Origin: Climacium dendroides
Lineage: Eukaryota; Streptophyta; Bryopsida; Hypnales; Climaciaceae
DNA length: 64,000 nt
NCBI GenBank assembly: GCA_950106755.1
Contig: OX467082.1
Location: 38,378,001-38,442,000, forward strand
Reading direction: 5' to 3'
Below, piece by piece: positions 10,501 to 23,767 of the stretch. Position numbers and translations under genes: made by a program. Position 1 is the first letter of the stretch; every line of letters begins with the position of its first letter. Under the pieces are notes generated by a model. That model worked only from the letters and a program-made list of their open reading frames with translations. It had not been told where the DNA came from and did not search any database.

Positions 10501-11840
10501 ACCACCTTCTTAATTTTTTTGATATATATAATACTAGTATCATGGCACAAGTTCAATCAACCACTCTCCATTGTAAATTTTTTTGACTATGTCTATTTCA
10601 TCATTCAATTGAAATTATGTATTTAAATCTATATACACCGTACTATGAAAAATTTGCACAAGCCTTTTTTTTCTAAATCAAGGCTAACTTATTAATAAAA
10701 ATTCCTATTACATAATGTTTTTAAATAGCCTAATTTATATGTAGTAGAGTATGTAGTATTTCATAAACCCTACAATAGTCCTACATATCATATGAAACTT
10801 CCCCCCTTTAAATTAAATGGACCTTATATTTTAATTCACTTAGTTTTAAAAAAAATTGATAGTCATTTCCTTGGGGCAGTGCCATGACAAGACAACTTGT
10901 ACCAAGTTATAGACAATTAGACTTGTATCCTTCAACAATTCATTTCCAAACCAAACCAAACAATTAAACTTAAATAAGTGATCCCTCACAAACTCAAGGT
11001 TGATAAGATTGCAACTTTTCTGGGACTTTTAGATTTTCAACAATCAATTTATATTAAGAAGTAGTTCAATTGTCTAATAGTTAAGCATTGCATAGACTAG
11101 CAATGACCATAGGTTATCACCACAAGTCTATTTACCCAATTCTACAAACTATCAATTTGATAATGTATTTACTAAATTTTCTTAAATAAACATATCTATT
11201 CCACTCTAATATCTTGAACTACATCCAATCTTTTACAAATTGACAACCAATCATATATAAACACTATAGTTTCAACAATACAATTTCAATATATCCACCA
11301 AAATTGACTAAGCTAAGTTTCTAACCAAACAATTTGACTTCTTCAATCAATATAAATAGCAAAAAAAAATCACATTTTACTCAAAAAATTAACCGTAGGT
11401 CCACAAGGCACTCTCCAACTCCTTCATCGATCCCACTAACTTGCAACTTACAATCTCTTCTAAACTTTATTTCATCCTCAACAACAACAATTTCACCCTT
11501 CAAGCCAATTTGTCTTCTAAACTCTCAAATTGACAATCTATTCAAGATCAATCCTTAACGACTCTTCCATCAAGAGACTCACAAATAATTAATTAATGAT
11601 TTGACAAACACTATTGGAGTTTCCATACTCATAGACTAGTACAAGAATATTTTAGCCATCACATACACAATTTAATACACACAATTGCACTCATATAACA
11701 ATTAAATAATATAATAATAACTGATTGAAGGAATACACTTATACAAACTGTCAATGCACCATATACTAAACCCTAAACTTTGATATGAGCTCCCAACTAA
11801 TGAGGTGCATGACAACTTGTCTAATATTTGATCTAAAAAA
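10501..11840. other. AT-rich intergenic DNA downstream of the NLR-kinase gene
   Basis: No gene is supported. This lies just beyond the stop codon of the minus-strand resistance-type gene and should contain its 3' untranslated region and polyadenylation site, which I could not place with confidence. Confidence 0.3.
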
Positions 11841-14800
11841 TCACCATGTCAAAGAAGATAAATTTGTCAATGCATCAGACAATGGCGATAGCTCAGAACA
11901 CCTTCTCAAATTAAGATATGTCAAAGAAGGCAAGTTCTCCAATGCATCAGGCAATGATGATAGCTTGTAACACCCACTCAAATCAAGTGATGTCAAAGAA
12001 GACAAGTTCCCCAAAGCAGCCGGCAATGTCGATAGCTTGGAACATCTACTCAAATTGAGTGATGTCAAAGAAGACAAGTTCACCAATGCATTCGGCAATG
12101 TTGGTAGCATGGAACACTTACTCAAATTGAGTTCTGTCAATGAAGATAAGTTCCCCAATGCATCTGGTAATCTCGATAGCTTAGAACACCCACTCAAATT
12201 GAGTGATTTCAAAGAAGACAAGTTCCCCAATGCATTCGGCAATGTCAATAGCATGGAACACATACTCAAATTGAGTGATGTCAATAAAGACAAGTTTCCC
12301 AATGCATTTGGCAATGTCGATAGCTTGGAACACCCACTCAAATTAAGTGATGTCAAAAAAGACAAGTTCCCCAATGTATCTGGCAATTTGAATAGCTTAG
12401 AACATCCACTCAAATCAAGTGATGTCGAAGAAGACAAGTTCTCCAATATATCTGGCATTGTTGATAGCTTGGAACATCTACTCACATCAAGTGATGTCAA
12501 AGAAGACAAGTTCTCCAATGCATTGGACAATGTCAATAGCTTGGAACACCCACTCACATCAAGTGATGTCAATGAAGACAAGTTCCCCAATGCATTAGGC
12601 AATGTCAATAGCTTGGAACACCCACTCACATCAAGTGATGTCAAAGAAGACAAGTTCCCCAATGCATTAGGCAATGTCGATAGCTGGGAACACCCACTCA
12701 CATCAAGTGATGTCAAAGAAGACAAGTTCCCCAATACATTAGGCAATGTCGATAGCTTGGAACACCCACTCACATCAAGTGATGTCAAAGAAGACAAGTT
12801 CCCCAATGCATTAGGCAATGTCGATAGCTGGGAACACCCACTCACATCAAGTGATGTCAAAGAAGACAAGTTCCCCAATGCATTAGGCAATGTCGATAGC
12901 TGGGAACACCCACTCACATCAAGTGATGTCAAAGAAGACAAGTTCCCCAATGCATTAGGCAATGTCGATAGCTTGGAACACTTATTCAAAAAGAGTGTTG
13001 TCAAAGAAGACAAGTTCCCCAATGCATCCGGTAATGTCGATAGCTTGGAACACTTATTCAAAAAGAGTGTTGTCAATGAAGACAAATTCCCTATTGCATT
13101 CGGCAATCTTGATAGTTTATAACACCTACTCAAAAAGAGTGTTGTCAATGAAGACAAATTCCCTATTGCATTCGGCAATCTTGATAGTTTATAACACCTA
13201 CTCAAATTGAGTAATGTCAAAGAAGACAAGTTCCCCAATGCATCTGGCAATCTTGATAGCTTGGAGCATGCACATAATTCCAGTGATGTCAAAGAAGATA
13301 AGTTCCCCAATGCATCCGGCAATCTTAATAGCTTGGAACACAGATTCAATTCGAGTGATCTCAAAGAAGACAAGTTCCCCAATGCATCCGGCAATGTCGA
13401 TAGCTTGGAACACTTATTCAAAAAGAGTGTTGTCAATGAAGACAAATTCCCTATTGCATTCGGCAATCTTGATAGTTTATAACACCTACTTACATTGAGT
13501 GATGTCAAAGAAGACAAGTTCCCCAATGCATCTGGCAATGATGATAGCTTGTAACACTCACTCAAATCAAGTGATGTCAATGAAGACAAGTTCCCCAATG
13601 CATTAGGCAATGTCAATAGCTTGGAACACCCACTCACATCAAGTGATGTCAAAGAAGACAAGTTCCCCAATGCATTAGGCAATGTCGATAGCTGGGAACA
13701 CCCACTCACATCAAGTGATGTCAATGAAGACAAGTTCCCCAATGCAACTGGCAATGTCAATAGCTTGGAACACCCACTCAAATCGAGAGATGTCAAAGAA
13801 AACAAGTTCCCCAATGCATCTGGCAATCTCGATAGCTTATAACACCAAGACAAATTGAGTGATGTCAAAGAAGACAAGTTCTCCAATGCATCCGGCAATG
13901 TTAATAGCTGGAAAGACCAACTCAAATTGAGTGACTTCAATGACTTCAAATTCTCGACTCCATTTGGAAGTTCTCTCAAATGAAAACCATGTAAATCTAA
14001 CAAAGTTACATGAGTCAAATTCTTGAAGTTATAAAATATTTCTTCTTCTGCATGTACAAATGGAATATAAAGAGTTAATAAAAATTTAGAGGAAGAAGCT
14101 ACTAATTCAAAGTCATAACAAATTTTTGGACAATTTGTGCAAGCAAAAGTTCTAAGTTAGTCATAATTGACACTCATGAGGGATAAATACCAAAAAATAA
14201 TATTTCCTTATGTTATTTACCGCTCATTACAAATTGGATGAGTAAATATTGAAGAACACACTAATAAGTATTTTTCAAAATGTTACAGGATGACAAGATG
14301 AAATGTCTTATAATGAAATGAAAATAATTAAGGTAGTAAACCAATTTCCAACCATTTAAGCAGTTATATAGGTTTTTTATTGTAGAATTTTTATTGTAGA
14401 ATTTTTCCCATGTATGGAAATAGAGTTTGAAAGGATTGTAAATTTTCTAGAGTTTGAATATACAAAATATAATTACTATGAATTTTTTAGTGAAAGATTC
14501 TCTCTAACTTAATAAAGACCTTTCTATTTTTTACCACAATTTGATTGCAAAATTGATCAAAAGTAGATTGCAATATTAGCCTTATAGCCAACCATACTGC
14601 ACCAAAACTACTTTTCAAAGTGCATAACTTCACAAAAAGAAAAAACTACACATAGAGTGCATAATAGAGAATTTATTGGTTTTCCATATACATACTTGTT
14701 CGAAGTAAAAAAATGCGAAGCCTTGGATATTGATTTTCATTCAAATACTTGTCCATCGTAGCATCATTTCTTGATACTTGATATAAAATCCCTTCAAGAT

Positions 14801-17800
14801 TTTTGAAATCAAAAGCCTGCATACATGTGTAGTATCCCATTATGATCTTGTAAACAATACAAATTTAGTTTACTAATAAAGCTTCAAACCATTTGAAAAC
14901 TACAAAAAATAGCATTATAACGATGCAATTCAATCAACAATAACACAAATTGAATTTACTTTCACCTAAAGTATGGATAAAGCTTCAAAAGTCATTACAA
15001 CCAAAAACTAACCTCCCTCATCATTTGTTCAAATGTATTTGCACTTGGGTACACAAGTCGAGTGCTAGCATACTTCTTTTCTTTGTCAACACTAGAAAGT
15101 TGAGCATTGACTTTCAACTCCACAATCTCATGACCCATGTCACGAAGGTGATCATGCATGAGTAACATCCCATCTTGTACGTCAACTAGTGAATGATGTT
15201 GCAATGTCTCAAAGGCTTTTATCAACGAACTCTCACCATAAGTAAGTAAGTAGGTACAATCAGGATGAACATGCAACTTCCGACCATACACATCTTCGAG
15301 GAAGAAACAACAAATGTCTAAAAACATGGTTTTCTCTACCTCTTCTAATTCATCAAAACTAATCCTAAATACTTCAAAGATTCTTCCATCATCTCCAATG
15401 TTGCCAGTTTGTGGTGATCTACCCCTTTTCAATCGTTGCAACACTCTCTCCCAACTTCTCACCCTCTCCTTGCCATACAAAAATGCACCAAGGACCTTCA
15501 AGCTCAAAGGCAAACCCTCGCAAGCTTTCACAATTTTTGAACCCACCTCCAAGAATTGATTTGGCATGTTCACCTTTCCATCACCAAAACAATGAGTGGT
15601 GAATAATTTCATAGCCAAATCTCCATCCACCAATGGTTGTAAATAATATATTTTTGCAACATGATCCTTGATTACATCTGAATTGCGCGAACATACAACC
15701 AATGTTGAATTGGGGTATGAAGAAAAGATGTCTTGTGACACAATCTTGTTGAAATGGTTGGAATCCCATACATCATCCAAAATGAGGAGTATATTGTTGT
15801 TTTTCAAGGCCTTTTTTAACTCAATTTGCCCATCAGATAGATTTTCCACATCCTTGTCAACACCCAATTTTTTCAATATATCTTGCAATATTGGTAAGCA
15901 TCTTTCATCACTTCGAAGCTTTCCAATGTAATGGAAACATTTTTTGTGGAATTTTGCATTTCCCTCTTTAGCATGAAGTAAAGCGTTAGCAATAGTGCTT
16001 TTGCCTAGTCCACCCATACCAACAATGCCCAAGGTATTCACTTTTTGAAGGTGATTTTGCACTTCTTTGATCTTTTCAAGAACACCAAATAACTCTGTAT
16101 GCATTCCATCTTGCTTTGCTTCATAGACCTACAATTATAACAATTGACTCAATTATTAATTATAGTTTCAATGATTACTTTACAAAGTAATAAGTTACAT
16201 AAATAATAGTATAATAATAGAAATGGACTTATGGTAGAAACACATAATAAGTGCACTACTTGATATTAGTAATATAGTAAAACATTAAAGAGTACTAAAA
16301 GTAAAGTTTTACCAAAATATATGTCACATTCTCAACCAATCAAACTAAGCCCACTAGCAAAGCTTCAACTTTGATTTTGAAGATGGATCAAACTTGACAT
16401 TGAAAGATAAGGCCACAATCCCATGTACGCAACTCTTGTATTACGCACAAGGTTTATTAAAATTAAAAGAGCTTAGATGAGCTTTTGTAAAAATTACATT
16501 AAAGAAGTAAAACAATGCATAGTTTTCAAAAATCCATAAAAAGATTACTTCTAATCATAATTAAAATTCTTTTGCAATGTTTTTTTTCAATAAAAAAAAA
16601 CTAAATTATTATTGTTCAACCCAAAAAATTGTTTAGCTTGTGCCACAATACATATATTAAAAGATCGTAAAAATAAGGCTTTTAATGCAAATATTGATCT
16701 GAAATAATATTCATTTCATGTGTATAATTACAACTTTGGATTTCTCATTAAGTGAGCTCGAAGAAGTTTTTGTAATAAAAAAAATCATATCCCCTAAGAT
16801 GGGACTAAAATACAATATAAGTGATTACATTCAAGGCCATATAAAATGAAAGTTGTGTACCTGAAGTCACTATAAGGCATTACTAAATCAAGATACCTAA
16901 AAAAATCTAAAAGTTGAGAATTATGGCTTGGTAGATTCCCTAAGAAATCAAATCTAAAGAAATTACTCAAATAGAAATGCAATAAAATCCTTTAGGTCTT
17001 CTCGAGCATCAAAGAGAATATTAATTCACAATTTGAAAGGTGTAAAGTTGATCAAATCAAGCTGAAACACTTATCAATAGGGACTTCTAGAAATGTGTAT
17101 GGAACTTCAATATAAAAATTTATGTATATTCAAAGGATTCCAATAATTAGCTGTTCCACACATCTATACCAATATATATATATATATATGGAAACACCTC
17201 ACTATGAATATAAATCATAGTACTTTTTCTACTTTCATTTTGAATGTTGTTTTTCTTTACAAAATTTTATCATCAAGAGTAATTGTTTCATGACACTATC
17301 GCATTTGACTTCAGAGTTTCAAGTATAATAAATTATTGAAAGAAGACATAACAATTAACAAACTCTTCTAGTAATAATTAAAATATTCACTTTTAGTAGA
17401 ACAAAATCATCTTAAGGTTTGGTAATTCTATAAAATTATACTTTATACCAGCACTTACCTTGTGATTGTACTTCTTCATGCATGTTTGCATGATTCCTTG
17501 TCCAACTAATTGATTGATTTTCATAGTTCTCAGTTGCTTCCATATCTTTGAAAAGGTTGGCCTCTCCAAGGGATTAAAAGCACAACAATCCCTTATCAAA
17601 GTGCTCAATTCTCCACAAAAGCTTGGCAAATCTGGATGCACACCAGCTTTTATCATCTCATATAAATCTCTCGAAAAAAAGGTTGGTTGTTCTTGCTCAA
17701 ATGACAACCTACCATTCAAAAGCTCAGCACATGTAATGCCAAACGAATACACATCTGCTTGAAAATAATTTGCATTACCCTTAGCATAGGCTTTCAACAC

Positions 17801-19171
17801 CTCAGGAGCCCGATAAACTGAGGTCCCCATACTGTCTGGATCAAAACTTCCACTACCAACTTCAATTTTGGAAATACCAAAATCAATCAATTTTATACAT
17901 CCAAAGGAACTTGAAGATGTGAGAGATTCCTCTTTGTCCCTCAATGGAGTCCATAAAATATTATCAGGCTTCAAATCACGATGTGCCACATACATATCAT
18001 GCAAATAATACATAGCACTTGCTATCTGTTGAATGATGTCAAGCAAAACATCATAGGGAAGCAGATGAAGTCCTTTTGAAATTTGTTCACTAATTAAGTT
18101 CTTCAAACTTGTATCCATCTTTTCCATCATCAAAAAAGGCCATCCATCATCACCTTTGCCCATACCCATAAACTTGATAAGATTTGGATGATTCAAGCCC
18201 GCAACAACACTTGATTCTTTTCGAAAATTCTCCATGGTCTTTTCATCACATGGTCCTTCAGAATTAGTCAAGACTTTAGTAGCACAAGTCAAGCCCATCC
18301 ACTTTGATTTGTAAACAGAACCAACACCTCCATCCTTACCAAGTTGTTTGCCCTTCTCAAATGTACCACAATCTGCAAACTCCAAATTGTTCAATTCACC
18401 TCCTTTAACTTGATTGAGGTTGTCCAACCTCTTCAACAAATACTTTGCAAGTTTAGAAGACTTGTTCGACATGGAGGCAATCTTTGAACTTTCCAATATA
18501 CTTTTGAAGTTTTGTCTATCATGTTGAACATCCTTCATAGATGCCATCCCAAAATCAACTGAATTGATCTTGTCCTTGGATTGAATCTTGACACATGTTG
18601 CTTCAAAGCAACACTCCAACTCCAACAACAACTCTCGAAATGATTCCTCATTTTCCAATTGAAAAACAGCTGAAACACATAAATTTTGTCCTCCACATTC
18701 TTCAACTAGTGAAAATGCTTTGACCACAAGACGATGCACATCCTTCAAGATGTTTTTGGACACCTCAACAACACCAAAAGAAGGTATCTCCTCCAATATC
18801 CAATTCACTGCATGCTTAAGCTTTATGACCAATTGCCGACATTGCCTTGCATTCAAAATATGCAAATTATCTCTTGCCAATACTTGATCAACTTTTTTAC
18901 AATAATCTTCATACCACCTTATAAAATCATCATTTGCTAGAGTTGGGGGTAAAACCAAATGTTCACCATGAGGCATGTCATTTTTAGCATCATTACCATC
19001 ATTCCAATCACTAGAAGGATTTTCAACACAAGATGTTGTCACATTTGGAGTATCATTGTGTTCAAGTGAAGAGTGTTGGAGACCAAATGTCTCAAGATTG
19101 TTACTAGAAAAACAAAGAACTCTTGATAAATCCAATGTAAATGTCTTCAATAGTTTCAAGGGCTTCTCCAT
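11841..19171 (-). CDS. Protein kinase-NB-ARC-LRR resistance-type protein (PNL class), 4 exons
   Basis: Predicted intracellular immune receptor. Coding exons 19171-17459, 16128-15013, 14816-14696 and 14047-11841 join with GT-AG sites in matching phase (0, 0, 1) to give about 1718 residues. Residues 1-270 hold a helical region without a clear family match. The kinase (about 270-560) has the Gly loop GKDGGVGSVY (~279), the ATP lysine in CATKVL (K299), HRDLKPDN (~397), DFG (430-432) and APE (~455), so it looks catalytically complete. The NB-ARC has P-loop GMGGLGKST (~608), LDDVW (~688), GLPL (~776), FLDICCFF and MHD (~895). A 40-codon exon links to 30 LRRs of 24 residues. LDDVW is typical of CNL receptors, while FLDICCFF and the LRR style are TNL-like. 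Start: the first ATG after an in-frame stop; a 5' untranslated intron may precede it. Kinase-first NLRs are known from mosses. Intron 1 (1330 bp) is AT-rich. No break was found. Confidence 0.87.
11853..14018 (-). repeat. 72-bp tandem coding repeats (30 LRR units)
   Basis: Thirty consecutive 24-codon units fit LTSLdlSgCSkLstLPnALg followed by NLSS. Units 16-21 (about 12.5-12.9 kb) are almost identical in DNA as well as protein, while units near both ends are more diverged. The asparagine/cysteine ladder positions are kept throughout. This pattern fits recent expansion by unequal crossing-over or conversion within the array. Repeat number could be misassembled from short reads. Confidence 0.9.
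17170..17189. repeat. (TA)n microsatellite in intron 1
   Basis: A run of about nine TA dinucleotides lies within the first intron of the NLR-kinase gene. It is a likely length polymorphism with no evident function. Confidence 0.7.
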
Positions 19172-20541
19172 TGTAGATCCAATAGAGGTTGTAAAAATCA
19201 AGAAGTTGCAAGAATTCTAGCATCATTTAGAAGTTCTTTGTGCCTGCATATTCAATTGAAAATATAAATTAAAAAAATACATGACTTAAAACATTATCCA
19301 CTATAAAAATATGAGATTATCAATATTGATAATATTCTCTACTAAAAACCTATATTGAATTTTAAAAACCTAAACAAAGAGTGATCTAATAGGATAAACA
19401 ATCATTGGGTCAATACTAATCATATCCAGAATTACCAAACCTTAAAAAATCTAAACAAATCTAGACATTGAATGTACACATTTAGAAATAAATTTCACCA
19501 AAACCCTACAAAAACATAATCAAAAGACAACAATCTAAGGTCAAACATTTAAAATCCAATAAATTTCTCTTTGGGTACAAAGTATACACCAAAATATGAA
19601 AAATACCATTGAATTGAAAATTCTATAACTAACATCTTTGATTCAAAAGACAATTAAACAACTAACCCTATCATGTTCAAAACAACATTGTACATGGCCA
19701 TCATGCAAATTCTCAAACAAATAGGACATGCAATAATAATAAAAACACAAACCCGTGCATGTTGCTTAACCTGAATACAAATTTTGTGACCAATATGTAC
19801 ATAGTACATTCCTCCTATGTCAAATACACAAAAACACCTTGATTCAACCCCAAATGGCCTTTTTACACATTCAAATATAAATAAACTACAAGTAGCACTA
19901 AAGCAACACTTATATCATACATTTTCATGGAATGAAAATGCAAATTCAAACTAAAGTCTCCAAAGTGTAAAACGACCAATTTTATATCCATAAAAATCAT
20001 GTGAAAATCAATTATATATTTAACCACATCAAATTAAAAAACAATGAATCTAATACTACCTCCAATGCATAATTGAAGGGCCTTTAAAAATTATAAAAAT
20101 AAAATACATTAAAAGGCTTCAACTTTTTTTGAATATCATAGATAACCTTCCTTAATTTCACCACAAGTAGAACATTTATAATTTCACCAGAACTAGAAAA
20201 TTCATCATAGAGGAGTCTTGAAAAACAATACATAAGCCTTTGATTGATGGCCATATCTCAAAAATTCAAGTTAAGAATTCAAATTTTCACCTACTTATAT
20301 ATATAGGTACTTCAATAAAAGGAAACTACACCTAGTTAGAACTATGACAATGACCCCTACAAGTTCATTGAAAAAGAAACTTCAAATTCAATGATTCTAG
20401 GATCAACTTTGAAAAAAAATCAATATTTCCAATTTTTCTACAATCATAGATTATGTATCCAATGTTATAGAAATGCCCATGGAAAAATTTTAAAATACAT
20501 TTTGAACTTCCATCAAGATTCAATCAGAGACTAGGCTATTA
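19172..20541. other. Upstream region of the NLR-kinase gene
   Basis: This AT-rich stretch should contain the promoter and 5' leader of the minus-strand gene. On the minus strand a splice-acceptor-like tatgcag stands near 19243, so a leader intron is possible. No second gene is seen, and no clear TATA box could be tied to a start. Confidence 0.35.
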
Positions 20542-21985
20542 AACAACAAACACAATGCTATCTTGTTTATTTAGATACATTTTGGTGTACTTCATTCTTT
20601 GGGCTCTAGAAATACTAGATATTCATCCAAAGGCCAATGCAAATTACTCCTAAGATGATGCAAACTAGTTTGGCAATACATATGCGAAGATTGTGCACAT
20701 GAGTTAATGGGCTACTTACAACTCCAAAGGATTTGTACAAGATAAATAATGGAATCCAATCCATGTTAAAGGGCATTGTAAAGAATGAGGTACATTGATA
20801 AGAAAATGTTGTACTCCTAATCCATTTAAGAAATCAACTCATTTTAATGTATCAAACAATCTCAAGATATTAGAAAATCAATTCACTTGCTCATTAAAAA
20901 GTCAATTCTTCTACCTATATCAATTCAAAACTTTCAATGGTAAAACATTATAAACCATCACATTCAAGAAAATAAAAAACTACAATCTATATAATTCTAG
21001 AGATAAACTAAAAATACATTATGCATGATATAATGAACTAATATAAAGATCATGAATGATATTCTAATTTAAGCTTTATTTTTCAATATAAATTGTTGGA
21101 CATATTATCCAGTTAGGAATTCTTCCATTCTAAAAGCATTTCAAACATAATTGATTTGATTGAGTTTCATTATATACTACTTCCACCATTTCAAAAGGGA
21201 CTGAAAGATAGTTTACCATTTCAAGAAATTTCAGCATGAGGTTAGAATTTTAGGAGATACAAATTGAATTTCATTTAATACCTTTCAATTTAAATCAATT
21301 TGTCCCTCTAATTTTGATTGTAAATGTCAAAACTAAGACATCCTTAGTCCAAGGACATTGAAGGCACTCAGTATCCAATGCAAGACAAATAATTCCTTTG
21401 AAGAGGACATGAATACAAATGATAATCTTTAAAGTTTTGGGTTTGAAGGGGAAGTCTAACCTTCGATGTTTAACCTTCAATGAACACTTCAACATTTGAC
21501 TAAAGAAACCATAAGAAAAAAGTTTGATTTCTACACTAACTAAACAATCTTTCTAGAAAAATTTAAGATTGAGACTAATTTTGACCCCAAAGTACTATGA
21601 CATCCAATTTCTAGACACTAACATATTAAAACTCTTGGTTCTTTCTCATTTTGCTAAGATAGTCATCCCCATTTATGGAGACACTTTATTAAATAGTTGT
21701 CTTATCTAAAGGTGGAATTTGGTGACAAATTCTAGAAAACAGGCAATTCTGGATGTAACTCTAGACATTTTGAGAATAAACTTTCAAAATCACTCCAATG
21801 AGATGTATAAGTAAGTAGTTCACAAATTAAAATCTGAAGATTCAAGGCCTTCTAGATTTGACAAACTTCAAATATCATCAATTTGCCTATACTTAGAGAC
21901 TCATTTTTCAAGTTATATGTATATTAATGTAGCTTGCCCATGTTCACTGGTGATTAAGATTGTAATAATATTTGTAATTATCATT
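20542..21985 (+). repeat. Large direct duplication, copy A
   Basis: The block starting aacaacaaacacaatg and ending near 'tgtagcttgcccatgttcac' is repeated in the same order and orientation at 22056-23767. The copies differ by many substitutions and small indels, so the duplication is not recent. No coding sequence is evident in either copy. Confidence 0.75.
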
Positions 21986-22055
21986 TAATATTCATTCACA
22001 AATTATATATTACTTCTGTTATTAAATATTTATTATTCCTATTCCCAAAGATTTG

Positions 22056-23767
22056 AACAACAAACACAATGCAATCACACTTATTTAAAACACATTTAGG
22101 TATACTTCGTTGGGCTCTAAAAGTACTAGAAATTCATTCAAAGGCCAATCCAAATTACTTCTAAGATGATGCAAACGAGTTTGTCATTGCGTATGACATT
22201 GCATACAATTCAATGGGCTACTTACAACTCCAAAAAATTTGTACAAGAAGATAAATAATGGAATCCAATCCATGTTAAAAGGCACATTGATAAGAAAATG
22301 CTATACTCCTAATCCATTTAAAAAGTCAACTCATTTTAATGTGTCAAACAACCTCACAACATTAGAAAATCAATTCACTTGCTCAACAAAAAGTCAATTC
22401 TTCTACCTAGATCAATTCAAAACTTTCAATGATAAAATATTATAAATCATCACATTCTAGAAAATTAAAAAACTACAATCTATACACTTCTAGAGATAAA
22501 CTAAAAAACTATTATGGCTAATAAAAATAACTAATATAAACATTATACATGATATTCCAATTTAAACTTTAATTTTCAATACAAATTCTTGGACATATTA
22601 TCCGTTCAGGAATTCTTGCATTATAAAATCATTTCAAACATAATTGATTTTACTAAGTTTCATTATATACTACTTCCACCATTTCAAAAAGGACTAAAAG
22701 AAAGTTTACCATTTCAAGAAATTTCACCATGAGATTAATACTCTAGGAAATACAAATTGATTTTCATTTAATAGCTTAGAATTTAAATCAATTTGTGTCA
22801 CTCTAATTTTGTTTGTAAATGTCAAAACTAAGCCATCCTTAATCCAATAAGTCCAAGGCACTTTGATATTCAATGAAAGGCAAATAATTCCTTTGTAGAG
22901 GACATGAATACAAAAAAAAATAGATTAACCTTCAATGAGTACTCCAAAATTTTGATTGAGGAAATCATAAAAATAACACCAAAAGTTTGATTTCTACACT
23001 GACTAAACAATCTTTCCAAAAAAATCTAAGAATGGGACTAATTTTGACCCCAAAGTGCTGCGACATCCAATTTCTAGACACCAACAAATTAAAACTCTTG
23101 GACTTTCTCATTCTCCTAAGATGAGAGTCATCCTCATTTATGGAGACAATTTATCAAGTAGTTGTCTTATCTAATGGTGGGATTTGGTATTCTTACAGTA
23201 CATATTTTTATAAGATTACAAATATTAAAAATGTCATGTGGTTGACCAAGATAAAATTGCATTGACTCCAGTTCAAAACATGATGTACAAAAATGTAGAT
23301 ACAAATTTAAAGAACACAAAAAATCCAAAAAATGAATGTACCAAAGGAACCTCATTTGAAAAGCATTCTGACAAACTTTACTCAAAATTGATGAGATTTT
23401 GCTAATAATCAAAGTTAAGATAAATCCTGAAATTCATCTTTAAAAATTTTATTAAAAAATATTAGTGAGAACAAGGGTGAATCTATTGATTTAAACTTTT
23501 ATTTGTATATAAATTCCAAAATATTCTTCCAAATAATGCTTCATGATCTGTTTCGCCAAACATGCAATTCTCAATGTGACTCTAGACATTCTAGGAATAA
23601 ACTTTTCTCAAAATCATTGCAATAAGGAGTCACAAATTTGACAAACTTCAAGTATCAACAGTTTGCCTATCCTTTGAGACTGATTTTCCAAATTATATGT
23701 ACATTTATTTATGTAGCTTGTCCATGTTCATTGATGATTATGATTGTACTAATAATTGTAATCTGTC
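22056..23767 (+). repeat. Large direct duplication, copy B, with a ~370-bp insertion
   Basis: Second copy of 20542-21985. It is longer mainly because about 370 bases (roughly 23190-23560) interrupt it after the shared ggtggRatttggt. The matching point in copy A reads straight on, so the extra block was either inserted in B or lost from A. No target duplication could be made out around the insert. Confidence 0.7.

Noticed and set aside
12037..13122. Plus-strand 361-codon open frame
   Set aside because: It is the antisense of the LRR repeats; the 72-bp periodicity keeps the opposite strand open. Several neighbouring antisense frames have the same cause.
11853..14018. Regular repeats that might suggest a CRISPR array
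   Set aside because: The period is 72 bp with no spacers, the units encode LRRs in frame, and the locus is eukaryotic.
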